Assembly: GCA_031772625.1 (NCBI GenBank)
Contig: CM062810.1
Location: 450,244,014-450,308,013 of the forward strand
Direction: 5' to 3'
From: Pinus tabuliformis
Taxonomy: Eukaryota; Streptophyta; Pinopsida; Pinales; Pinaceae
Length of the DNA: 64,000 bases
The translations under genes were made by a program, and so were the position numbers. The first letter of the stretch is position 1. Every line of letters starts with the position of its first letter. Of this stretch, positions 43,641 to 53,975 are shown piece after piece. The notes beneath the pieces were generated by a model. It saw nothing but the letters and a program-made list of their open reading frames with translations. It was not told the origin of the DNA and made no database searches.

Positions 43641-44863
43641 ATGATAACAGGTCACAACCTGAGATATCATGCACAAGAGCCACATCCAACAGCCTGGAAC
43701 ACCAATAGTATGGCGTTGCGGCCTCATAGGCAACTCCTCAATCCAAACATCTGGAATACCAAGCGTTAATCCCTCTACATGATCCTGCAACTTTGCCAGT
43801 GTCCCGGCCAAATCCAAATCCTGGAGAACTGCTCTCCCAACATTTCTCCGCGCTGGCCCACCTGCCTCCATTTGGTGTCTCATAGGTCCAACAGTTCCCA
43901 CATCTGTATGCATGAGAATGATTTTAGTTTAGTCTTGGAACATCAAAACACAAAAACATGTCGAAACTTGAAAATCAAAAAACATTTGGTCAAAAACAAT
44001 TTACCTATAGCACCCCATTAAGCGCCCACTGGTAAACTCAACTCTGGATCTCTAGGAAAATTCATCCCTGTGTATGGATGCTCCTCGATGAAAATGTGTT
44101 GTTGATCGATCTAACTGAAAAATGCAGTAGAAAATGTAATCGATGACTGATCAGCATGTCTAGCTATCAATTCAACCCACCTCTACATCTATGGATCTCT
44201 AGGACTAGCTACACCCAATGTTACATGCTGAGGTTGCATCAATGGAATTCTCTCTAAGGTAAAAGCAATTAAGAGACATCCATAGCTAAAGTTCTTTGTC
44301 TTACCGCTCTTTACCTTTTCCAGTTTCTCTTTTAGTGAAGAAAGTACCGCCTCACACCAATTGAATAAAGTTGGCTCAAGACACTCAAGTGCACACTACA
44401 TGTATGATCTGTTCGCCATATGAAGTGTCACACTGCCTGCCAACTTTGCGATGGTGAAACGGATTGTTCTCAAAGGAAAATCACGAATATCTTTGATGAG
44501 TATCTTTTCGTCCTTGCTAGGGTGCGTACCTGGCCGGCAGAATTGTCGAACATAGTCCCTCATTGATTCCCCTCCACGAGAAGAACCTGAAAGTGAAATG
44601 GGGGCACCTTGTCTCAAAAAACCTATAAGAAAGTAAACATCATTGATCATAATAGGGATCACTTTGTCCCTTATGTGAAAAACCTGATCCGTTGAATCCC
44701 ATACATGAACTAGGAACTACAATAGTTCTGATTGTTGCCTCATTCCGAACAACCTGAAGTATTTGAGCAACCCACAGTTTTTGAGGGCCTCAACTGTACC
44801 CGGATTATTTAGGGAAACCATGTCTTCTTCTTCATTCTCTCTTTCTTGCCAAGTAATGGACAT
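43640..44863 (-). pseudogene. Antisense ORF of element C (broken)
   Basis: On the minus strand, ATG at 44863 starts MSITWQERENEEEDMV and the text continues LKNCGLLKYFRLFGM, stop, then VIPIMINDVYFLIGFL, RDYVRQFCRPGTH, DFPLRTIRFTIAKLAGS, stop, CALECLEPTLFNWCEAVL and SYGCLLIAFTLERIP. The longest clean piece is 44396-44662. Lower down, 43629-43913 is open but its frame relation is uncertain. The family looks like a plant retroelement-associated protein of unknown function, perhaps plant-mobile-domain-like. Antisense ORFs downstream of integrase are known from Grande and other Tat elements, which supports assignment to C rather than an independent gene. Confidence 0.65.
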
Positions 44864-47038
44864 TTTGATCCGATGAAAGCCTGAAATCAAACCACAAGCT
44901 TAGTTAGGATCCTTTTCATGCACAAAACTAGAGAAATGTTTGGCCAAATTGATGAAATAAGTTTGTGAAACTCACCCAGCGCAACCCAGGCAAGGAGATA
45001 GTACACTGCAGTACAGCTAGCCTTCTGTCTGGGTGCTCCCCAATGCATTTTTTGACATGGAAGCCTGCGCTTATCCCAGGGCAAAATATTCAAACCCCAG
45101 GGGCCCTAAAAACCCGAAAAACTTGCATGAAACAGTAAAAGAATGACATGAAAAGAAAGAGGAGGGGTAGATCTTTTACCTAGTTCAGATGGCACAAGAA
45201 ATGATCCACAGAATCTCTCGCAATCAGCTACTGAAGATCAAGGTAAAAATAGGGTCAGAGCACAAACTGAATGGTAAATATCAAATGGTGAAAATAACAT
45301 GGTAAATTCTTGTTTTTATGTTTATTTCATAATCAGTAAATGAGTAAACTTTAGTATTTACCTATTTTTACCAATGAAACATGTATGTTTAATCCATTTG
45401 GTGTTGCTTTGGACAGATTTACAGCTGACTTATAGAATTTGACATGCACGATCGTGAATTGTACTTTGACCACAGAGCATACTTTTATCTCTTTTTCGAG
45501 CTCTGTTAAACATCGAAAAATGAACCTCCTTGGAGTCCTATTTAGGCTCTTTTCAAACCCTAGAAATATGAAGAGATTGCCACGCGCTTGTCCTTTTCAT
45601 CTCGTTAACGGATTGGAAACGACATCTACTAAGTATAAGTTTAACCCTTTTCTGGACTGGCATAGATTATTTACGAAAAAGGAATATGTTGACCAAACAT
45701 GGTCAATAGGTTCTCTCTTGTATTGTTTTATGCTTTTTCAGACTTGAGAGACAAATCTACGAAAAATAACTTGTGGACTTTTCTTTTTGTTCCTTTTCAA
45801 ACTCTCTAAACATGGAAAGGACCAAGTTATCATTGTCGTTAAACTCGTTAAAACATCAAATAGCGAAAAACTTGTCCATCATGACAAGACGGAGTTTCAC
45901 CTTCACAAGACTTGTTAAAACATCACATAGCGATGGATTCACCTGAAGGGTGGAATTATACAACAAGCATATGTTATCCTCCTCAAGCTTGATAAAAAAT
46001 AAAGAGGTATTGGTCAACAATGACTGGGGAAAATGGGAAAAGGGGTAAACCACTTTATGGCAGCAGGTCACTCTTGAACATGACACTTTCACTTCATCAC
46101 TGTGACTACATGGGTTGGGTTATCTGCTTGATGGTCATCATACCTTGGTCTATCATACCATCCATTACTTTGGTTTTGGGTCAATGCTGCCAATTCATTC
46201 AGTGTCGCCGACATGTTCAAGAGAAGTCATTCAGTTTAAATTCATCTTTTTCAATACTCATAAACCTACATTTTCATGACCACCATTCCTGAACCTTGTG
46301 TCATCAATCACATTCCATCTCCAAAATCATTACACTCTTTTCATGTTGTTGATGTGGGATACATCAAGGCCCTCTTGCGATGAGTCACTTCTTGTCAACA
46401 TCAGCACATTATCCAATAAGTTCACTTAGAAACACCCTTTCAGTACCTTGAGGCTTGCATACATCAATGGCAAGTTTCTCGCTTCTAGCGATAGGTTGAC
46501 ATCACTGGCCTTCGACCGAAATACTTTGTATGGTGTTCGACATCAAAACATCCATTCACACCATGTAGAATGTACTGCAGTACCTTGAGGATCATTATCA
46601 TCATCGATGATTTCTCTCGTGTCTGTTAACGGCTTGCATCATTGGCTGGTATCCAGACGGTTTCTTCCCATGTTCGACTTCAAATCACATATTCACATGG
46701 TTAGACTCGTACTTGAGCGAACGATTGAATGAGATAGAAGACCCCAGATCTAGTTTCATCCATCCGGGCTGTGATTTCAGGAAAGTACCAAATCATTCAT
46801 ACAATGGCTTTACTTGATGGTCATCAGATCATGGGTCTATATCTGTAGACGACTATCTATGTACTTGTAATGAAAGTTTAGAGCTGAGCATGGGTATGCC
46901 TTCCCTTAACAATTCATGAGAAAAAATATATCATGATATTATGTATTGTAATCGATGCAGATCACCATCCACTTCGGAACCTCCTAATCACATCGTAAAG
47001 CATATCACTCGACATTATTATTTTCGACTTCATGCTTT
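44864..47038. other. Noncoding 3' region of element C
   Basis: No supported gene. At 45840-45935 a unit with GTTAAAACATCA and ATAGCGA occurs twice about 65 bases apart. Short ORFs (45439-45747, 46020-46292) lack recognisable domains and I leave them uncalled. Confidence 0.45.
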
Positions 47039-47048
47039 AGGGGGCAGA
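47039..47048 (+). other. Polypurine tract, probably of element C
   Basis: AGGGGGCAGA immediately precedes a TGTTAC LTR-like start. Confidence 0.6.
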
Positions 47049-47770
47049 TGTTACAGATCCATTTGGGCACATCATTCCCATCATTCATATCAGTACTATT
47101 AGGGCTCATCAAACCCTAATTTAGTTGTTACATGCCCTAGACAAGTCATCACTTTGAATGCCTCCTTCCTTAAGAGTTTCTTGGCCTGAAGCCCTCTAGA
47201 AACATCTCCTTGAGGGACTAGCGCAGCCTTGGTCAGGGGTAAGTGCACTTTAGTGTAGGTAAACCCATGCCAGGGTGCTTTCCAGAGCACTTAGGCCCGC
47301 TTTGACATGCACTAGGCGAGATTGAGCGAAATCATCATAGGGTTTTGGGAATATTCTTATCTTCTGGATCCATCTAGAATATTCCCACACTTATCATCTC
47401 CTATGAGCTCGAAATTGGATAGGAAATGAGTTAAGTAACCTCCCATCCTCTGATCCCTTACTCCATGGAAACTAACCCTAATTTTGGAAGGCCATTCCAT
47501 ACCCTCATTTATGACAAAACCTCCTCCATTTTCCTATAAATTGAGCACTCATCTAAGTGATCAGGGGCTAGACTTTGAGAATTTGTAAGGAGATATTGTT
47601 GGTGTAAGGATTGAGATTGTAAGCAAGTATTGTTATGCTGCCAGAGTGTTGTGCTTTTGATGTGATGTTGGTTGGAGCCCAAGCTGGAAGAGTGACAATG
47701 GATCGGACTTCATGGTTGTAATTATTCCTTCTACTTAATAAAGTTGTTTACACCTCTTCCCATATTCTTA
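47049..47770 (+). repeat. 3' LTR (start and partial extent), probably of element C
   Basis: Starts TGTTACAG after the polypurine tract. It has CTATAAA (47534-47540) as a likely TATA box and AATAAA near 47740 followed by T-rich sequence, the usual U3-R order. I could not find the matching CA end, so the right limit is only the last clear LTR signal; the LTR probably continues. Confidence 0.55.
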
Positions 47771-49129
47771 TATTTACGTATGATGATTATATGTGTAAAT
47801 TATTTCGATTCCATTTGCTTATAGTAGATAGATCTCTTCCTTTGATTGGTTTTTGTCCTTTGTTTATGATTGTAGGTACTTGTCGAGAGGATTAAGTTCG
47901 AGAAGGAGTGACGGGAGCCATCCAAAGGAGACAAATGGAAAGAAAAAGATAACAAGTAGTTCCCTTGTATTATTTATCTTCTATATAAAAAGGTTAAGCA
48001 CTTTAAATCTGTTGTTCTAGGTGTAGCTACGCATCTAGGGAAATTTTGTTTATCTGTAGATGAAAAATTCCACATAACACTAGTAGGTGCACAAAGGGAA
48101 TTTAAATTCCATGCAATGATCATATGGACAATTCATGATGCCCCAAGGCTAACACATTTTTTTTTGTATGTTATAACATTCCATTACACTTTAATAGTGT
48201 TTAATTTTATGAATTCCATGTCATGCATCATTCTTAAATAACATACTTCAAATAATTGGTATATAATTTAATCCATCTCTTACAAGTCTTCAAACAAAGG
48301 GTAAATTTTCATGTTCATTTTGTGGCCCTAAGATTAAATCTCATCATTCTAAGAGTTTAGGAAAGGAGGTGTTTGATGAGTACAGGAAATTCCTCTCTAA
48401 GAACCATAGGTATTTGTTGATGGTACTGGAAATTTGTCAACCAAGGAGGTCTCCCTGATGTGAAGTCTAAGTTAGACCTCACACTGTTTGGATTAGGAGC
48501 TCCATCCAGAGTATTGACCCAACCACCATAACTCAAAGGTTTTCCTCAGCTGCAATGAATAATATAAGAGAGTATGCACATAACCTTTGAAATCAGCAAG
48601 CAAGTTGACACGATGAAACACCAATTACAATGTGTAAAATAAGAATTTCATGAGAGGGAAGAAAGAGTGAGTCTCTAGAGGGAAATTAATAGTAATATCC
48701 TAAAAAAGGCACACGAGAGAAAGGAAATATTTGTTAGTTATCTAGCGAAATATTTCACATAGACACAATGAACATTAAAGAAAATACAACACACATTCAA
48801 TAATATAAGTACCAAACCCAATGAAACAATTCAATTTCCTTAGTACATATGAACAAAACATATACCGCAAAAATCTAAAGAATAGTCTTACAATATTCAC
48901 AATACATGCATGAAAATGTGTTGACTCAGTGAGATTAGGATTATTAAGTGAAAGATCCAAGTACATAGTTACAATGGCAAGCCTCTAGCTCCAATAGTGG
49001 AACATTAAGTCACTTCTTGCTTCTCTAAAGAATGATCTTCTCTCCTATGATAAGCTAGAAAATCCAAGGCTATCTCTCCAAAGTCTATGACTCCCAAAAT
49101 CCTTTTGCTTGAGTTATGAGGGTGTATTT

Positions 49130-49280
49130 ATAATGAGAGGAATTACCTTTCATATCCCTATGACTCTTGGACTTCCAAGTGACTCTTGAACTTCTACAAG
49201 ACTCTTGGGTTTTTCCTAGTGACTCTTTAGTCTACATGTGACTATTCATATTCCACATGTGACTCTTGGACTTCCACACA
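49130..49280. repeat. Degenerate minisatellite (GTGACTCTTGGACTTCC type)
   Basis: Five to six loose copies of GTGACTCTTGGACTTCCA spaced roughly 22-32 bases apart. Confidence 0.65.
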
Positions 49281-49759
49281 TTTACATTTCTAACTTTCTT
49301 TAAAATTTCATAATTACATCACAAATGATGTGGAAACATGATAACACATATGACTCTTGAGATGAAAATTTTACAAGACATGACTTGACACTGATGACAT
49401 GGACTTTATGATGGTGTTTCAATCCCACTCTTCTCTTATTGTTGCTATCTTTGTATATTCATGATATATATTGCATGTTCTTCCTACTTCTCCTCCAAAA
49501 TGCTTGAAGATATGGAGTCTTCTATGTGATCTTGAACTTCCAACTTATTTTTCCATCTACTGTCCCTTCGTCTTCTTGTTCGGTGATCATCCTATTTGCA
49601 GTATTCTTTAGTGTCACCTTGCATGGTCTCCTTATCATATTTCTTGAGTACCATCTTATCAAGTTAAGATATAATACTTGCAAGTGAAATCCACTCATGA
49701 CAAGATGACATCAGTCTAGCAATCTCCTAGTCTAATTCTCTTCATTGAATCCATTGGTT

Positions 49760-50215
49760 GACCTGGAACTTGGTACTGGATAGGGAGGAAGGCTCAAGGA
49801 TAGTGTAGTGCATAGCTCCAAAAGACAAGGGTGAGGGACTGATAACTGAAACTACACAATGCGCAACAATTGGATGCATGAGAAGCGAGACTATGCAATT
49901 TAGGGTCACAATGAGGTAGGCTTTCCCATTGTGGTTGTGCAATACACAATTCAGGAGAGAGAGAGCCATTGGATTGTATATTTGTGTAGTTCAGGGAGAC
50001 ATATTGCTCCTTGCAATTGCATAATTCATAAAATGAGGCTGACTGGGAGGTAATGTTGTGCAGTTATGGGGAGTGGGAGGTTATTCTTGGGCACTGTGAC
50101 TTCACAATGCATAGTCCTTGGAGGAAATGACTACACATTGAGCAGTTCTAGGAGGCAAGACAATCTTCTTGTGGCCCGAGATTGTGCAATGCGCAGTTTA
50201 GGGAGGCAGTTTGAG
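49760..50215. repeat. Degenerate minisatellite (TGTGCAATGCGCAGTT type)
   Basis: Around eight loose copies of TGTGCAATGCGCAGTT, usually followed by A/GGGGAGG, spaced about 45-60 bases. Strongly diverged. Confidence 0.6.
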
Positions 50216-50589
50216 AGGAGGTTGACCAGAGAAGGATCAATTGCAAAAAATGACTAAGTGTGGGATTAAAAAAGTGAGAGATGGAACCAAAACATGACGT
50301 GAACATGATCACACACTTATAGGTGGTCAACCACTCAGTAAAGAATCATTTACCACCCATAATCAACATGTTCTTGTTGAAGTGACAATGGTACAATACT
50401 TACCACCAAGTGCAACACTTAAGATACACTTTGTGACACAAGTGACGAGACTAGTGAAACAGTGCTCAAGACTTAGGAAATGTGTCTAATGCGTGTCTTT
50501 AAGATGGATAGAACATAGTAGTGTAGGAGAATGCATCATAAGTAACCTTCAAGAATTTACAAATGAATCCCTTTGACTAGATGTGACAC

Positions 50590-50800
50590 TTCCCTAATCA
50601 CGAGATGACACTTGCGAAAGTAAGGGAAAAGTGAAAACGACACTTGCAAAGCCTAAATAAAGTGAAAGAGACATATGCAAGAGCAAAGATAACATGAAAA
50701 TAACACTTGTTAAAGTGAAAGGTAGTAAAAACAACAATAGTGAATGTGAAAGTGACACTTGCAAAAACAAAGGTGTGTTAAAGTGACAATTAGGAAAACT
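50590..50800. repeat. Degenerate minisatellite (GTGAAAGTGACACTTGCAAA type)
   Basis: About six loose copies of GTGAAAGTGACACTTGCAAA, spaced about 25-40 bases. Confidence 0.6.
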
Positions 50801-51344
50801 CAATGAAATAGAAGTACGATTTCCACCAAAGTGAGGGAGATTGTCAATCAAGAGTGCTCACTGACTATTGACAAAGGTTGAATATTGCGTAGGCTCTGCC
50901 TTGATAGACTACGTTATGCTTGTTCAAGCTTTCATAGAGGAAGTGTGCTTATGTATTCATTATGAACTGAGCATGTGTGAGAAAGTGACTTTGATACTTA
51001 GAAGAAGACTTAACACTTTGCAAAACATTCGATGACCACGAAGTGACCATGGAACGATAGATCATTGGATCCTCAATAGGCTCCAAAATTCAAGTGTGTG
51101 AAAATTTTTGGAGGGTGTTGTCACAACGACAATAGTATCGAAGTACCGAAAAACATGTTTTCTATGGCAAAGAAGAGACTGGATTAAAACCACAGAGAAT
51201 GACAGAGCATCTATGGAATTTGGAATATAATAGAATTAATCATCAAGGTATGGATCGACAAATCATCTATGTATCATACATGAAATGTTTGGAATATTTT
51301 ATATTTTTTTTTCATTTTGTTCATTGTACTAATTGATAAGAATT

Positions 51345-52775
51345 GTTTTAATATCTTTAATTATGATTCACCTTGAAATTCGTGATCATGAAGACAATAA
51401 TAATGGGGTGCTTCCACGAGGAATGAAAAGTTATCTCATACAATTCAATAGGCTCCCATACTATGAGCACCTAGAAATTGTTCATTTGTTTGATACAATG
51501 CACATTGGGAAGAATGTAACAGAAACATTATGACGAATCTTAGATGGAAGGAGTGACAAAGAAAAAATTGTCAAGATTTGTAATGACATTAAGGAGGCCA
51601 ATCATGCAATGCAAAGTGTGATTCATTCAAATAGCGATGGATACAAAAATATAATCCCCCTTCCACGGTTATTGACAAATAAAAAAAAAACAATAATTTA
51701 AAAGATTTCATTGAAAAAATTAAATTTCCCATTAGATTTTCTTCAAACATAAAGAATATCCTAACAAATAAAGGTGAATTAGGTGGGGTAAAAACTCATG
51801 ATTGGCATACCTTGATTAAGGTAATTATTTTGGTGTATATATTTGTATATTGGTGAAACATCTATTAGTTTTTTTTACTAATATAGGAATAAATAATGAA
51901 TATTCATTTTTTTGTTATAGTATGTTCTACCTCTATCTCTCCCAAACAACTTTGACAACAATGTCAAACAAGTTATATATCAGCTTGGAAAATACATGAG
52001 GTAAGTGGTGATTTATATGCAAAGTGTAATTTAATTTGTTCAATTTGTCACGCAACTTATATTTGATTGCATGTGTTTTACTTGTAATGTACTTATATAT
52101 ACTTTTTTGTTGAAACATGTGTTTGCATCAATTGTACATGGTTTTCATCTAAATAAATCGATAAAGAAGAAATAAAGTATTGGAGGATACAAATTACTTA
52201 TCTAATGTGTGAAATGAAAAACTATCTATCTCCAACATTTTTCAATGCACAAGAACACTACCTCATACACCTAGTTGAGGAGATTGAAAAGTGTCGACCT
52301 GTGCAGACATGGTTAATGTGGATGGTTGAGAGGCATTTGAAATCATTGAAGGCTTTGGTTAGACAAAGGAAATGTCCTAAGGTTTCTATGGTAGAGGGAT
52401 ATATGGTATATCAAGCCATCGTGTATAGTACTCAATATATTCCTAAATTCACTGCAAATATTAATGTTGATCACATTTGGGATGTCAACTCCATCAACAA
52501 ATTTGAAGGGGAGCACCTATTGGGGAAAGGTAGAATGAGGAAAGTGACATGTAAGTAGATGGTGGATATTTATAACACATTTGAATTTTGGTTTTTATGT
52601 ACATCGTAGTTATTTAATTTTTAGTCTTCCATCATAATCCATTATTATGAAGGTATACCATGGAAACTAATTATATGTGAATTGTTTTATTTTAATATAG
52701 CTAGACGAGAGTGGGATGCAATACATTTATACATTTCAAATAATATTTATTGGATGAAGATATGGATTGAATTAT
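51345..52775 (+). pseudogene. CACTA (En/Spm) transposase fragment with introns
   Basis: Readable exons: 51400-51660 (LPYYEHLEIVHLFDTMHIG, RILDGRSDKEKIVKI; stop at 51531), about 51690-51820 (NNLKDFIEKIKFPIRF, GGVKTHDWHTLIK after a shift), 51921-52000 (YVLPLSLPNNFDNNVKQ), about 52176-52550 (ITYLMCEMKNYLSPTFFNAQ, EHYLIHLVEEIEKC, MVERHLKSLKALVRQR) and 52701 to about 52770 (ARREWDAIHLYIS). These match the Tnp2/DUF4218 part of plant CACTA transposases. Introns with GT...AG ends are visible at 51821-51920 and 52551-52700, and one from 52001 to about 52175. No 5' catalytic part or terminal inverted repeats were found, so it is a truncated relic. Confidence 0.8.
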
Positions 52776-53975
52776 GTAAAAAATCTAAGAAAAGTGAAGA
52801 ATTAGTTTTGCAGTGGTTGTTGGAGCAAGATGTGATTCAACCAAGTACCTCACCTTGTGGGTCACCAATCATGATTGTGCGAAAGAATGATGGGGCATGT
52901 AAAATATGCATGAATTATATAGCATTAAATAATATATACTCAAGAATTGGTACCCCCTACTTAGTGCTGATGATTTTTTAGATTATTTTCAACAAATGAA
53001 ACATTTCATTAAGTTTCAATTAAAATCAAAGTATCGCCAAGTTTGAGTCAAAGAAGAAGACAATTGGAATATTGTCTTCAAACCTAAACAAGTTTTGTAT
53101 GAGTGGTTAGTCATGCCCTTTTTTTCTATGTAATGAAACATCTACATTCATGAGATTAATGAATGGTGTTTTTCACCCTTATCTAAACTCATTTTTCATT
53201 ATTTATTTGGATGATATACTAGTTTACAATGTTATATAGGAGGAGCACATATCACACTTGATGCAGGTGCTAGGGACTTTGAAGAAGCACCAACTATTTG
53301 TAGATCTCAAGAAATGTGAATTTGCAAAACATTCTTTGGCATATTTATGATATGTTATTGGTGGAGGGAGCTCAAGATAGATCCTACAAAGATAAAGGCA
53401 ACCATGAAGTGGTTGGTGCCTACACATGTCTTTGAAGTCAAGAGTTTCATTGTGGAAACATAGTAGCTAAGGAAATTCATAACTTCATTTTAAATAGTAT
53501 CTACACCACTCCATATTATAATAGTGTGTGCATAGATATTCTAGTGGAAGAACGGTCATTATAAGGATTTCAAGTGTTGAAAAAGAAAATAATCCAAGCA
53601 CTAGTTCTGACATTACAAAAATTGCAGCATCTCTTTGAAGTGGAGGGAGATGTGAGTGGCTATGCTATGGGAGTAGTCTTGATGCAAGGAGGAAGGCCTA
53701 TATGCTACCATTTTGAATTATTTCATGGGGAAGTCCTTAACTACCTACCTATGACAAGGAGCTTTATTCTCTGGTACATTCTATCAAAAAGTAGAAACAC
53801 TATATAATGGAAAAGGAGACAATCATCCACATAGATCGCCAATTTATACAATACTTACAGACCCATAGTAACCTACAACATATCAAACACAACAACTAGA
53901 TGGGGTTCTTATAGAGATTCATTTAGTCATTAAATACATGAAGGCTAGCACAAATTGTTGGAGAATGTAGTAGGG
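52776..53975 (+). pseudogene. pol: Gypsy RT-RNase H fragment
   Basis: Starts abruptly in the finger region (LVLQWLLEQDVIQPSTSPCG, SPIMIVRKNDGACKICMNYI). It continues through an intact catalytic IYLDDILVYN (about 53195-53225), HQLFVDLKKCEFAKHS with shifts, and RNase H (VEGDVSGYAMGVVLMQGG at 53640-53695; then DRQFIQYLQTHSN, stop-rich). It ends near HLVIKYMK at about 53940. The sequence type resembles the chromovirus-like pol of element E rather than A-C. No LTR, gag or integrase adjoins it. It abuts the CACTA relic. Confidence 0.8.

Larger units (their letters stand above)
31322..47770 (+). mobile_element. Element C: Tat-like gypsy retrotransposon, old and broken, hosting D (and probably A)
   Basis: Order: leader, gag (32531), protease (near 35970), RT, RNase H, integrase (to 39606), archaeal-type RNase H (39749-43441, split by D), antisense ORF (43640-44863, minus), polypurine tract (47039-47048), LTR from 47049. 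An archaeal-type RNase H after integrase and an antisense 3' ORF are known features of Tat/Ogre/Grande-type elements. Its 5' LTR is not in view; bases 1-144 may belong to it. The 3' LTR end could not be fixed, so the right limit is approximate. Confidence 0.65.
47771..51320. other. Intergenic stretch without recognised genes
   Basis: AT-rich sequence, probably old transposon debris. It contains three degenerate tandem arrays, listed separately (about 49130-49280, 49760-50215 and 50590-50800). No ORF above 90 codons and no protein motif seen. Confidence 0.5.

Noticed and set aside
45439..45747. 102-codon plus ORF as a host gene
   Set aside because: No recognisable domain, no partner exons, and it overlaps a degenerate repeat in C's 3' region.
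49130..50800. Possible CRISPR-like spaced repeats
   Set aside because: Units are diverged, spacing is irregular, and the context is plant transposon DNA.
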